Of a stretch of DNA of 64,000 nucleotides, positions 43,747 through 52,202 are shown in pieces. This DNA comes from Clostridiales bacterium. Its GTDB lineage: Bacteria; Bacillota; Clostridia; Lachnospirales; Lachnospiraceae. Positions within the stretch are counted from its first letter, which is position 1. The number at the start of each line of letters is the position of its first letter. The notes beneath the pieces are model-generated. The model had not been told where the DNA came from and made no database searches. It worked only from the letters and a program-made list of their open reading frames with translations. Location of the stretch: contig JAJQBI010000030.1 in the NCBI GenBank assembly GCA_021203365.1, forward strand, positions 159,680-223,679. Direction: 5' to 3'. The translations under genes and the position numbers were made by a program.

Positions 43747-45603
43747 TTACTCACATTCCTCTATCATTCGCAGAATCGACTCACAGGAAAGACCGTTTCG
43801 GGCCCGCTGATTTTCCACGGTTCCGTGGGGCACAAAGTGATCCCCCACCGCCGCCGATATCACCCGCACTCCGGGATGATGCTCTTCCATATAGGCCGAC
43901 ACATGCTCGCCGAAGCCCCCGCTGTAAACGTTTTCCTCCACAGTCACCAGAAGGCTGTGGTCCTTCGCCAGGGCATCCAGAAGACCGGTGTCCAGCGGCT
44001 TGACAAATCGCACATTCACCAGAGTTGGATTTTTTCCCCCGTTTTTCTCTTCCTGCCAGACCTCCCGGCAGACCTGCAGCATGCTTCCAACTCCCAGAAG
44101 GGCCAGGCCCTCCCCGCGGGAGAGAATCTGACTCTTTCCATACTCCAGAGGTTCCTCTCCAAGCTCCGGAATGGATGGCGCCGTTCCTCTGGGATACCGG
44201 ATGGCGGCCGGTCCTTCCAGATCCACGGCAAACTCCAGCATCCGGCGAAGCTCCTCCCCGTCCCCGGGGGCCATAACCGTCATGTTGGGCATCATGGACA
44301 GGTAGCTCAGATCAAAGCAGCCGTGATGGGTCTCCCCGTCCGCGCCTACCAGCCCCGCCCGGTCCAGGGCAAAAATCACATGCAGCTTCTGCATACAGAC
44401 ATCTTCAAGGATCTGGTCCATCGCTCTTTGCAGAAAAGAGGAATACACAGCCACCACCGGGAGCATTCCCCCCAGGGCCAGTCCGGCGGCAAAGGTCACC
44501 GCATGCTCCTCGGCGATTCCCACATCAAAAAAGCGCGTGGGAAAACTCTTCCGGAAGCTCTCCAGGCCGGTTCCCTCCGGCATGGCGGCGGTGATCGCCG
44601 TAATCCGGCTGTTTTTCTTTCCAAGCTCCGTCAGGGTCCCGGAAAAGACATCCGTGTAGGTGCTTCCGGTCTTCACAGCCCGTTCCTTCCCCGTCTGAAT
44701 ATTGAAGGGTCCGGTTCCGTGGAACCGCTCAGGATATTTAAGCGCCGGCGCGTACCCCTGTCCTTTTTTAGTCAGGACATGGACAAGCACTGCCCCCTCC
44801 ACCCGCTTGGCCTCGTTAAAAAGCTTCATCATCTGGCGCATATTATGGCCGTCCACAGGCCCCAGATAGGTAAGACCCATATTCTCAAAAAGCATTCCCG
44901 GTATGATCAGCTGCTTAATGCTGCTCTTGGTACGGCGCACGGTGTCCACAATGGCCGTGCCCACCCGGGGCACCTTTTCCAGAGTCTTGGTCACGGAAAG
45001 CTTCATGCCCGTATAGGCTTCCGCGGTGCGAATGGCGCTTAAGTAAGCGGACATGCCTCCCACATTCCGGGAGATGGACATGTTGTTGTCATTGAGCACT
45101 ATAATAAAATTGGTTTTCAGCTCCGCCGCATTGTTCAGCGCCTCATAGGCCATACCGCCGGTCAGCGCGCCGTCACCGATCACGGAGACCACATGATGTC
45201 TTTCTCCCAGAATATCCCGGGCCCGCACATAGCCAAGACCCGCGGAAACGGAATTGGAGCTGTGGCCGGTATCAAAGGCATCGCAGCAGCTCTCCTGCCT
45301 TTTGGGAAAGCCGCTCAGGCCGCCTTCTTTCCGAAGGCTCTTAAATTCATTTTTTCTCCCTGTCAGAATCTTGTGGGTGTAGGACTGATGCCCCACATCC
45401 CAGATCAGCTTATCCTCCGGAAAGCTCAGCACATTGTGAAGAGCCATGGTAAGCTCCACCACACCCAGATTGGACGCCAGATGCCCCCCGGTTTCGCTCA
45501 CCGACTGAATCAGGAAATTCCGGATCTCTCCCGCAAGCCGGGGAAAATCTTCCAGAGGAATCCTGTGAATATCGTTGGGCTTATTTATCTTTTCCAGAAT
45601 CAT
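43747..45603 (-). CDS. dxs: 1-deoxy-D-xylulose-5-phosphate synthase
   Basis: 618 residues, thiamine-diphosphate enzyme that opens the MEP isoprenoid route from pyruvate and glyceraldehyde 3-phosphate. The ThDP motif VISVIGDGALTGGMAYEALN is at about 143. The transketolase central motif DVGIAEEHAVTFAAGLA is at about 360, and GLVGADGETHHG follows. The downstream neighbour ispA uses its products. It starts 14 bases after ispA ends. Confidence 0.97.
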   Translation of the reverse strand: MILEKINKPNDIHRIPLEDFPRLAGEIRNFLIQSVSETGGHLASNLGVVELTMALHNVLSFPEDKLIWDVGHQSYTHKILTGRKNEFKSLRKEGGLSGFPKRQESCCDAFDTGHSSNSVSAGLGYVRARDILGERHHVVSVIGDGALTGGMAYEALNNAAELKTNFIIVLNDNNMSISRNVGGMSAYLSAIRTAEAYTGMKLSVTKTLEKVPRVGTAIVDTVRRTKSSIKQLIIPGMLFENMGLTYLGPVDGHNMRQMMKLFNEAKRVEGAVLVHVLTKKGQGYAPALKYPERFHGTGPFNIQTGKERAVKTGSTYTDVFSGTLTELGKKNSRITAITAAMPEGTGLESFRKSFPTRFFDVGIAEEHAVTFAAGLALGGMLPVVAVYSSFLQRAMDQILEDVCMQKLHVIFALDRAGLVGADGETHHGCFDLSYLSMMPNMTVMAPGDGEELRRMLEFAVDLEGPAAIRYPRGTAPSIPELGEEPLEYGKSQILSRGEGLALLGVGSMLQVCREVWQEEKNGGKNPTLVNVRFVKPLDTGLLDALAKDHSLLVTVEENVYSGGFGEHVSAYMEEHHPGVRVISAAVGDHFVPHGTVENQRARNGLSCESILRMIEECE

Positions 45604-45616
45604 TGGTATCCTTCTT

Positions 45617-46522
45617 TCAATTTCTGCGGCTGACCAGCTGATTCACAAGAAGGCGCAGAAACTCATTTTTCTGATCCAGGCCATCCAGAAGCCCCAGGGC
45701 TTCATCAGACAGCCTTCTCACCTGGTCGGCAGCCGCCTCCACTCCCATAAGAGTGACATAGGTCACCTTCCGGTTTCTCTCATCACTGTGCACAGGCTTG
45801 CCGATCTCCTTCTCTTCCCCAGTCACATCCAGAATATCGTCCCGGATCTGAAAGGCAAGGCCGATGCTTCGGGCCGCTTTTTCCACCACCCGAACCTCCT
45901 GCTTTCCCGCGCCGGCCAGAGTCGCTCCGGCCATCATGGAAGCCTCGATCAGCGCCGAGGTCTTGTTCTCATAAATATAATCCAGCACCTCCCGGGTGAT
46001 GGGTTTTCCCTCATTTTCCACATCCGCGCTCTGCCCGCCCAGCATCCCGTGAATCCCTGTCTTGTCCGCCATTATGCGGGCAGCCACAGCTACGGAACGG
46101 GGATTGTCCGTGAGATCAAAGGCGGTGAGCATAATCTCATATGCGTAGTTTAACAGAGCGTCCCCACCAAGGATCCCCATGGCCTCCCCAAACACCTTAT
46201 GTGTGGTAAGCCGACCTCTCCGGTAATCGTCATTGTCCAGCGCCGGCAGATCATCATGGATCAGCGAGTGGGTATGAATCATCTCAATGGCCGCCATAAA
46301 GGGCTCCGCCACCGCACCCTTCCCCCCGAACATCTTCCAGGTTTCCCCCAGAAGGATGGGGCGCAGGCGCTTTCCGCCGGCCTGCATACTATAGTTCATG
46401 GCCCTGGCCATGGTTTCCGCGAAGCCATGTTCCCTGGGCAGATAGCGGAGGATCACTTCCTCCACATTCTGTTTCTTCCGTTCAAGTTCTTCCTCAAAAT
46501 TCACTGTACGTCCCATCCTCAT
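45617..46522 (-). CDS. ispA: Polyprenyl synthetase (farnesyl/geranylgeranyl diphosphate synthase)
   Basis: 301 residues. The first Asp-rich motif is HDDLPALDNDD and the second is FQIRDDILD; GGKRLRPILL is near the N-terminus. The shape of the first motif (DDxxxxD) is typical of bacterial farnesyl diphosphate synthases. The start overlaps xseB by 29 bases. The ATG at 46522, ATG 46516 and GTG 46504 are all possible, with no strong site for any of them. Confidence 0.93.
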   Translation of the reverse strand: MRMGRTVNFEEELERKKQNVEEVILRYLPREHGFAETMARAMNYSMQAGGKRLRPILLGETWKMFGGKGAVAEPFMAAIEMIHTHSLIHDDLPALDNDDYRRGRLTTHKVFGEAMGILGGDALLNYAYEIMLTAFDLTDNPRSVAVAARIMADKTGIHGMLGGQSADVENEGKPITREVLDYIYENKTSALIEASMMAGATLAGAGKQEVRVVEKAARSIGLAFQIRDDILDVTGEEKEIGKPVHSDERNRKVTYVTLMGVEAAADQVRRLSDEALGLLDGLDQKNEFLRLLVNQLVSRRN

Positions 46523-46739
46523 TTAACTGCAACATTTTTTTCTCTACGGTATCCAGCTTCTCACTGCACAGCTTCAGAAGCTCCATTCCCTGCCGGTAAA
46601 GGCGAAAGGACTCCTCCAGAGAGGTTTTGGGATCCTCCAGTCTTTCCGCCAGAACGTCCAGTCTGGCGAAGGACTCCTCCAGGCTCTCATTCGCTTCCGG
46701 AGCCTCCTGTATATTTTTTTCATCCTCTGTCTCAGTCAT
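46494..46739 (-). CDS. xseB: Exodeoxyribonuclease VII small subunit
   Basis: 81 residues, the small helical subunit of ExoVII. The core ESLEESFARLDVLAERLED then TSLEESFRLYRQGMELLK is the family pattern of two helices. The ATG at 46739 lies inside the end of xseA (8-base overlap), with AGAGGA directly before it, indicating translational coupling. An upstream extension of the frame is open but not needed. An acidic N-terminal tail precedes the core. Confidence 0.93.
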   Translation of the reverse strand: MTETEDEKNIQEAPEANESLEESFARLDVLAERLEDPKTSLEESFRLYRQGMELLKLCSEKLDTVEKKMLQLNEDGTYSEF

Positions 46740-47946
46740 TTCCTCTGTCTTCCCTTCTGATCCTGCAAACCTTCGCCTCAATGGTGCCGTCCGTGACGGA
46801 AATATAGAGAGATTCCCCGGGACGGACCTGGTCCACACGGGTCACACAGTGTCCCTCCTCATCCGCCACATAGGAGTACCCCTGATTCAGCTTCCGCAGG
46901 GGGGAAAGTCCCCCAAATCTCTCCAGATAGACCCGCAGGACCTGCCGGTGATCCCTCACCTTCTGCTCCATGGCGCCCTGTATCCGGTCCGTGAGATCGG
47001 CATGGGCCTGCCGGTTCTCCCGCAGACGGCTCTGAGGGCTGAGGTATCTAAGCCGGGTCTGATAAGCGGCAAGACGGGTGCGGGCCAGCTGCGTTTTCCC
47101 GGACATGGCCCTGGACAGCCGCTCCTGAAGGGAGCTCAGCCCTTCCATAATATTCCTTACATCCGCCACGGCCAGCTCCGCCGCCGCCGAGGGAGTGGGT
47201 GCCCTTAAATCCGCCACAAAATCCGTGATGGTAAAATCCGTCTCATGTCCTACCGCAGAGATTATGGGCGTGCGGCACTCAAAAACCGCCCTGGCCACCT
47301 GCTCCTCATTAAAGGCCCACAGATCCTCAATGGAGCCGCCGCCCCGCCCGACAATCATCACATCCACACCGGCCTCATCCAGCATCCGGATGCCCCGGGC
47401 AACACTCTTCGCCGCGCCCTCCCCCTGAACCAGAGCCGGGCAGAGAATGATCTGCACATAAGGGTTCCGGCGGCTCACCACATTGCGAATGTCCTGTATG
47501 GCCGCCCCGGTGGGAGCCGTCACCACCCCCAGCCGCCGGACATAAGCGGGAATGGGTTTCTTATACTCCGGGGCAAACATTCCCATTTCCTCCAGTTCCT
47601 GCTTCAGCCGAAGATATCTTTCATAGAGGGCGCCGGCACCCTCCAGGGTAATCTCCCGGGCATAGAACTGGTATTTCCCGTCCCGCTCATAGACATCCAC
47701 CGTTCCGCCCGCCACCACCCGGTCGCCGTTTTTCATGGAAAAGGCCAGACCCCGGCGCTGTCCGGCAAACATGACACAGCTTAAGGTTCCGGTCTCGTCC
47801 TTCAGGGAAAAATAAATATGTCCGCTGGTGTGGTATTTACAGTTGGAGACCTCCCCCTTCACATAAAGCTTCCGCAGGAAGAAATCCTGGGTAAACATAT
47901 TTTTTACATATCGGTTCACCTGACCGACTGAATATACATTTCTCAT
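46732..47946 (-). CDS. xseA: Exodeoxyribonuclease VII large subunit
   Basis: 404 residues. The N-terminal OB-fold begins YSVGQVNRYVKNMF and holds VKGEVSNCKYHTSGHIYFSL. The catalytic domain carries GAAIQDIRNVVSRR and IVGRGGGSIEDLWAFN. A coiled coil follows and then a C-terminal SYVADEEG segment. With XseB it degrades single-stranded DNA. The ATG at 47946 overlaps the nusB stop in ATGA. Length is normal. Confidence 0.96.
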   Translation of the reverse strand: MRNVYSVGQVNRYVKNMFTQDFFLRKLYVKGEVSNCKYHTSGHIYFSLKDETGTLSCVMFAGQRRGLAFSMKNGDRVVAGGTVDVYERDGKYQFYAREITLEGAGALYERYLRLKQELEEMGMFAPEYKKPIPAYVRRLGVVTAPTGAAIQDIRNVVSRRNPYVQIILCPALVQGEGAAKSVARGIRMLDEAGVDVMIVGRGGGSIEDLWAFNEEQVARAVFECRTPIISAVGHETDFTITDFVADLRAPTPSAAAELAVADVRNIMEGLSSLQERLSRAMSGKTQLARTRLAAYQTRLRYLSPQSRLRENRQAHADLTDRIQGAMEQKVRDHRQVLRVYLERFGGLSPLRKLNQGYSYVADEEGHCVTRVDQVRPGESLYISVTDGTIEAKVCRIRREDRGND

Positions 47947-48365
47947 TCTTCCGGATCCGCTTCCGGCAGGGAGGCGATCTTCCCGAGGATTCCGTTTACA
48001 AAGGAGCCGGAGGTCTCTCCTCCAAAACACTTGGCCAGCTCCACGGCCTCGTTGATGGCCACGCCCACCGGCACATCCTCATCAAATTTCATCTCATAAA
48101 CCGCAAGGCGCAGAACCGTAAGATCCACCCGGTTCATGCGCTTTGTCTTCCAGCCCCTGCTGGCCTTATTCAGGATCTCATCGATCTCCTCCATATGTTC
48201 TGTAGCATGACTGTACTTCTCACATATAACAGCCTGCGCCTTCTCATCCGGATTCTCCAGATTCTCAAAATAAAGAGAAATCTGATCGGGCATTTCCTCC
48301 CGGGAGTTAAATTCTGTCATAAACAGAAGCTTAAAAACATGTTCTCTCTGCTCTCTTCTCTTCAT
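47943..48365 (-). CDS. nusB: Transcription antitermination factor NusB
   Basis: 140-residue all-helical protein of the NusB family, acting with NusE in rRNA antitermination. The N-terminal RREQREHVFKLLF and C-terminal VAINEAVELAKCFGGETSGSFVNGIL segments are hallmarks. It follows asp23 by 32 bases. The folD gene that sits between nusB and xseA in B. subtilis is absent here. Confidence 0.95.
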   Translation of the reverse strand: MKRREQREHVFKLLFMTEFNSREEMPDQISLYFENLENPDEKAQAVICEKYSHATEHMEEIDEILNKASRGWKTKRMNRVDLTVLRLAVYEMKFDEDVPVGVAINEAVELAKCFGGETSGSFVNGILGKIASLPEADPEE

Positions 48366-48397
48366 AAAACCCTCTCTATATGGAAAAAAGGAAAGGG

Positions 48398-48784
48398 CTA
48401 CTTTCCTTTTTCATTCTCCATATCCACGCTTGCGATGCGGATGTTCACGTCCGCGACCTCAAGTCCTGTCATATTCTCAATCGAAGTCTTTACACGCTCC
48501 TGGACGGCCCTGCTGGTTTCCAGAATATTCTTCCCATACTCAAGATTCAAAGACAGGTCCACCGTGGCGACATTGTCCTCAACCGTCACCCTCACACCTT
48601 TGGAAAGGTTCTTCATTCCAAGCCGGCTCACCAGCTCATTGGTAATATTGCCGTTCATGGAGACAACTCCATCTACCTCCGTGGCAGCCAGTCCGGCGAT
48701 GATGGTTACGACCTCGTCCGCCACATACACCTCACCCACACCGTCCAGATCTTTTATTTTATAATTGGTTCGCTTCTCTGCCAT
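48398..48784 (-). CDS. Asp23/Gls24 family protein (YqhY-like)
   Basis: 128 residues. The DUF322/Asp23 domain is seen as GEVYVADEVVTIIAGLAATEV and the segment ending GLEVADVNIRIASVDME. YqhY in B. subtilis lies in the same position (before nusB) and affects acetyl-CoA carboxylase activity; the accB/accC genes that accompany it there are missing here. The ATG at 48784 follows GGAGGG at five bases. A -10-like TATAAT is at 48833-48838, with a poor -35. Confidence 0.88.
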   Translation of the reverse strand: MAEKRTNYKIKDLDGVGEVYVADEVVTIIAGLAATEVDGVVSMNGNITNELVSRLGMKNLSKGVRVTVEDNVATVDLSLNLEYGKNILETSRAVQERVKTSIENMTGLEVADVNIRIASVDMENEKGK

Positions 48785-48864
48785 ACTAACCCTCCTGATC
48801 AGAATTACGGGTATCAAACCTTGTGTTCCCTTATTATAGCAAAATCAGCCGGAAAATAAAAGGG

Positions 48865-50448
48865 TTATTTACTGAATTCTGTCAGGATCAGATTCGGATT
48901 CCGGTCCAGGGTCATCCCCACGCTCCAGGAATTTACAAACAGAAGCAGCGGATTTCCCTTCAGATCCGTCACCTTCTTCATATCCGAGGTTCCGGTCAGT
49001 TTCTCCACATCCACCTCATCCTTGTTGGCGATCCAGCGGATATGCTCATAAGGCAGCATTTCCAGCCGGATATCCACCTTGTATTCGTTTTCCAGCCGGT
49101 ACTTCAGCACATCAAACTGCAGGACTCCCACCACGCCCACAATAATTTCCTCCAGACCTGTGTGAAACTCCTGGAAAATCTGGATGGCTCCCTCCTGGGC
49201 AATCTGATTGATCCCTTTTACAAACTGCTTTCTCTTCATGGTGTCCATCTGCCGCACCCGGGCAAAATGCTCCGGTGCGAAGGTGGGAATCCCTTCAAAG
49301 GCGAACTTGCGTCCCGGGGCGCAGACCGTATCCCCAATGGAAAAAATACCCGGATCAAAGACCCCGATAATATCCCCGGCGTAGGCCTCGTCCACCACAT
49401 GGCGGGATTCCGCCATCATCTGCTGGGGCTGAAGAAGACGCATCTTTTTGTCACCCTGCACATGGTAGACCTCCGCGGAGGCATCGAATTTCCCGGAGCA
49501 GATGCGCATAAAGGCGATCCGGTCTCTGTGAGCCCGGTTCATATTGGCCTGAATCTTAAACACAAAGGCGGAAAAATCCGGATCCATGGGATCGATCTCA
49601 CCGGCATCCGACATTCTGGGAAGAGGCGAGGTAGTCATAGACAGAAAATGGGTCAGAAAAGTCTCCACCCCAAAATTGGTCAGGGCAGATCCGAAAAACA
49701 CAGGGGTCAGTTTTCCCTCACTCACCAGCTCCTGGGAAAAATCTGCGCTGGCGCCGTCCAGAAGCTCGATCTCTTCCAGAAGCTGTTCCTTCTGCTCCGG
49801 ATCCATCACCGTGTCCGAGAGAGGGCTGTCCAGGGGGACTTCCTGAATCACCCCTTCCTTCGTCCCCTTCTGTGTATCTGAAAAGGTGAGGATCTTCCCC
49901 GTATTCCGATCATAGACACCCCGGAATTTCTTTCCGGAGCCGATGGGCCAGTTGATGGGGCAGGTGGCGATTCCCAGCTCCTTTTCAATTTCATCCAGAA
50001 GATCGAAGGTATCGTTGGCATCCCGGTCCATCTTATTGATAAAGGTAAAAATGGGAATGTGGCGCATGACACAGACTTTAAACAGCTTTCGTGTCTGCGC
50101 CTCCACACCCTTGGAGCCATCAATGACCATCACGGCGGAATCCGCCGCCATCAGAGTCCGGTAGGTATCCTCCGAAAAATCCTGGTGGCCGGGGGTATCC
50201 AGAATATTGATGCAGTAGCCTCCATAATGAAACTGAAGCACAGAAGAGGTAACCGAAATTCCTCTCTCCTTCTCTATCTCCATCCAGTCAGACACCGCGT
50301 GACGGGCTGTGGCCTTTCCCTTTACACTTCCCGCCAGATTGATGGCCCCGCCGTAAAGCAGGAACTTTTCAGTCAGTGTGGTCTTCCCGGCGTCCGGGTG
50401 GGAAATAATGGCAAATGTTCTTCTTTTTTCTATTTCATTGGTATACAT
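48865..50448 (-). CDS. prfC: Peptide chain release factor 3
   Basis: GTPase of 527 residues that recycles RF1/RF2. G1 is SHPDAGKTTL, followed by the SDWMEIEKERGISVTSS switch region, DTPGHQDFSEDTYR (G3) and FINKMDRD (G4). EF-G-like domains II and III follow, and the RF3 C-terminal domain ends normally. The frame is open for seven codons upstream, but GGGGAGG sits 12 bases above ATG 50448. It is placed between asp23 and spoIIIAH, where B. subtilis has acc genes. It has its own promoter. Confidence 0.95.
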   Translation of the reverse strand: MYTNEIEKRRTFAIISHPDAGKTTLTEKFLLYGGAINLAGSVKGKATARHAVSDWMEIEKERGISVTSSVLQFHYGGYCINILDTPGHQDFSEDTYRTLMAADSAVMVIDGSKGVEAQTRKLFKVCVMRHIPIFTFINKMDRDANDTFDLLDEIEKELGIATCPINWPIGSGKKFRGVYDRNTGKILTFSDTQKGTKEGVIQEVPLDSPLSDTVMDPEQKEQLLEEIELLDGASADFSQELVSEGKLTPVFFGSALTNFGVETFLTHFLSMTTSPLPRMSDAGEIDPMDPDFSAFVFKIQANMNRAHRDRIAFMRICSGKFDASAEVYHVQGDKKMRLLQPQQMMAESRHVVDEAYAGDIIGVFDPGIFSIGDTVCAPGRKFAFEGIPTFAPEHFARVRQMDTMKRKQFVKGINQIAQEGAIQIFQEFHTGLEEIIVGVVGVLQFDVLKYRLENEYKVDIRLEMLPYEHIRWIANKDEVDVEKLTGTSDMKKVTDLKGNPLLLFVNSWSVGMTLDRNPNLILTEFSK

Positions 50449-50546
50449 GGACACGTATGGCCTCCCCATATCTCAGATCAGTTCTCCCGCAAAAGCGCGG
50501 CCGTTATGTACAGGATGCCACGCACGCGGTTTTTTACAGCTTTTCT

Positions 50547-50576
50547 ATTCTAGTATAAGGACGACGGCGCTGTCAA
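50547..50576 (-). promoter_or_regulatory. Promoter of prfC
   Basis: Minus-strand TTGACA (50571-50576) and TAGAAT (50547-50552), spacer 18. It overlaps the end of spoIIIAH, so no terminator is seen between them. Confidence 0.5.
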
Positions 50577-50579
50577 GGG

Positions 50580-51296
50580 TCAGTCGTAAATTCCTTCTGT
50601 GTCCACCTCATAGTCCTCATACTCCACTGAAGAAGAAGTCTCTTCCGCAGAGTCCTCTTCCTCATTTTCTTCTTCCCCGCTCTCACTTAAGGGAGTGATC
50701 ACAATGTTTTCCGCCGCGAATCCGGTCTTTCGTTTTACGATATCCTCAATCTGCGCTCTCTGGGCGTCGCCAAGCCATTCATCCGGAACAATCACATCCG
50801 CGGTTTCCCCGGTCAGATTCACCACCACATTTTCAAAGCCCTTTGCCTCCAGAAGCAGCTCCGCAGCCGCCTCCTTCTCCGCCAGCTCTGTGAGAGACAC
50901 CATGGTCTCCACGGCCTCCTGTTTCTGATCCTCCCCCAGAGTCTCACTGTTGATAATCTCCTGCAGATCCGCCTTATTCTGAGAGCGGACCTGCTCCCGG
51001 CTCAGCTTTGCCTGGGCGGCAAAGGCCGAGGCTGTAGTAAGTACCGCCTCTCCCGGTGAACTGGCATCCTGCGCTTCCTCCCCCGAAGCCTCGTCGTCCG
51101 CCTCGTTTTCGTCCAGAAGAGCCGTCTCATCGGTCAGATCATAGTTCACATCCTCCAGGATGCTTCCGCTCTCCGCGCTGGTCTCCTCCTCCTGAAGGCC
51201 GGAGTTCACATCCGCGAAATTCAGATATCCGGCCACGGCGATCAAAACCGCCAGGGAGGTAATAATCACCTGGTTCTTTCTCATGATTTTTTTCAC
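50580..51296 (-). CDS. spoIIIAH: Stage III sporulation protein AH
   Basis: 238 residues. An N-terminal membrane helix (VIITSLAVLIAVAGYLNF) is followed by an acidic linker rich in Glu and Ser (about 35-85) and the YscJ/FliF-like ring-building domain (LTELAEKEAAAELLLEAKGFENVVV to FAAENIVITPL). In B. subtilis SpoIIIAH in the mother cell pairs with SpoIIQ from the forespore to make the feeding channel. The acidic C-terminal tail is long. It is the last gene of the spoIIIA operon. Confidence 0.93.
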   Translation of the reverse strand: MKKIMRKNQVIITSLAVLIAVAGYLNFADVNSGLQEEETSAESGSILEDVNYDLTDETALLDENEADDEASGEEAQDASSPGEAVLTTASAFAAQAKLSREQVRSQNKADLQEIINSETLGEDQKQEAVETMVSLTELAEKEAAAELLLEAKGFENVVVNLTGETADVIVPDEWLGDAQRAQIEDIVKRKTGFAAENIVITPLSESGEEENEEEDSAEETSSSVEYEDYEVDTEGIYD

Positions 51297-51307
51297 TTTC
51301 CCTCTCC

Positions 51308-51757
51308 TTATATCATCTTCATTACTCTAATTCTATGAGCCTCAATCTGAAATAATGCCATAACCGCATCCACAATATCCGCGGCCGTTACCGGATCGTC
51401 CGCGCCCTCCGCCACGATCAGCACACCGGTCACCTCCGTTTTTTCACTGCCGGAAAAGGCAGTGCTCTCCTCCTCTGTCATGAGGAGAACTTCCACCTCC
51501 CCCACCCCTTTCATACTGGAAAGGATTTTCTCCAGTCTTCGCTCCAGCTCTGTCTTCCCGCTCTCCCCGGTCTCTTCCTCCTCCTCTCCCCAAAGGCCGC
51601 CGGAGGCAGGATCGGCATTATCCGCCGACCGGGCCGGAAGAGCCGCCACGGCCAGAATCAGCCCCAGAAGGAGAAGGATCAGCCACTGCCGGCTCCCCGC
51701 TGTCCGAATCCACGATGGAATAATTTTCTTCTTCCAGTCCGCAGCTTTCCATTCCAT
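51308..51757 (-). CDS. spoIIIAG: Stage III sporulation protein AG
   Basis: 149 residues. One membrane helix (SRQWLILLLLGLILAVAAL) precedes an extracellular domain with ERRLEKILSSMKGVGEVEVLL, the ring motif of SpoIIIAG. The ATG at 51757 has GGAGGGGAGG above it, and the first 46 codons lie inside spoIIIAF in another frame. The domain is short relative to other species, where the linker is longer. SpoIIIAG forms the large ring of the mother-cell channel. Confidence 0.9.
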   Translation of the reverse strand: MEWKAADWKKKIIPSWIRTAGSRQWLILLLLGLILAVAALPARSADNADPASGGLWGEEEEETGESGKTELERRLEKILSSMKGVGEVEVLLMTEEESTAFSGSEKTEVTGVLIVAEGADDPVTAADIVDAVMALFQIEAHRIRVMKMI

Positions 51758-52187
51758 CGGCGATCCTCCCCTCCTGCTCCTGGTCTACTTTGCCCTCCAT
51801 ATAAAGGACGACTGTCACCAGCTCCCCTTCCACGGTCACAGCCACCTCCCGGGGCCAGATCTCCCTTTCCTTAAGAGCCTCCAGAATGGAAGCCCGGATT
51901 TCCGCGGAATATCCCTCCGCCAGAAAAAACTCCTGCAGATTTTCCTGTTCCGCCTTCTCAAGGGAAGACATTTCCCCCTGCCATGTGTCCTGAAAGCTGT
52001 CCAGAAGCTCCTCTCCCTTTCCAAGAACCGACAAAACCGGAGAGCACAGCATAAACACAAGAATCACTCCCATAAACATCCGGATATATCGCTCATACCC
52101 GGGGTCCGGCAGCAGCTGGAGCACCGCTGTCAAAAGTATATAAAAAAAAGCCAGATTTTCTATCCACGCATAAAGATCTTCTTTCAT
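51618..52187 (-). CDS. spoIIIAF: Stage III sporulation protein AF
   Basis: 189 residues. Two membrane helices (about 10-25 and 33-50; LAFFYILLTAVLQLLP and MFMGVILVFMLCSPVL) are followed by a soluble domain with ELVTVVLYM. The last 46 codons overlap spoIIIAG by 140 bases in another frame, giving a Ser/Gly/Pro-rich tail (ADPSPSGADSGRGGSSG) that looks non-conserved. SpoIIIAF is thought to cap the SpoIIIAG ring. It starts 16 bases after spoIIIAE. Confidence 0.9.
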   Translation of the reverse strand: MKEDLYAWIENLAFFYILLTAVLQLLPDPGYERYIRMFMGVILVFMLCSPVLSVLGKGEELLDSFQDTWQGEMSSLEKAEQENLQEFFLAEGYSAEIRASILEALKEREIWPREVAVTVEGELVTVVLYMEGKVDQEQEGRIADGMESCGLEEENYSIVDSDSGEPAVADPSPSGADSGRGGSSGPVGG

Positions 52188-52202
52188 CTGCCCCTCCGTT
52201 TT

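Noticed and set aside
48865..50448. GTPase considered as a tetracycline-resistance ribosomal protection protein
   Set aside because: The length of about 527 residues and the RF3-type C-terminal half fit prfC; Tet(M)-type proteins are about 640 residues with an EF-G domain IV.
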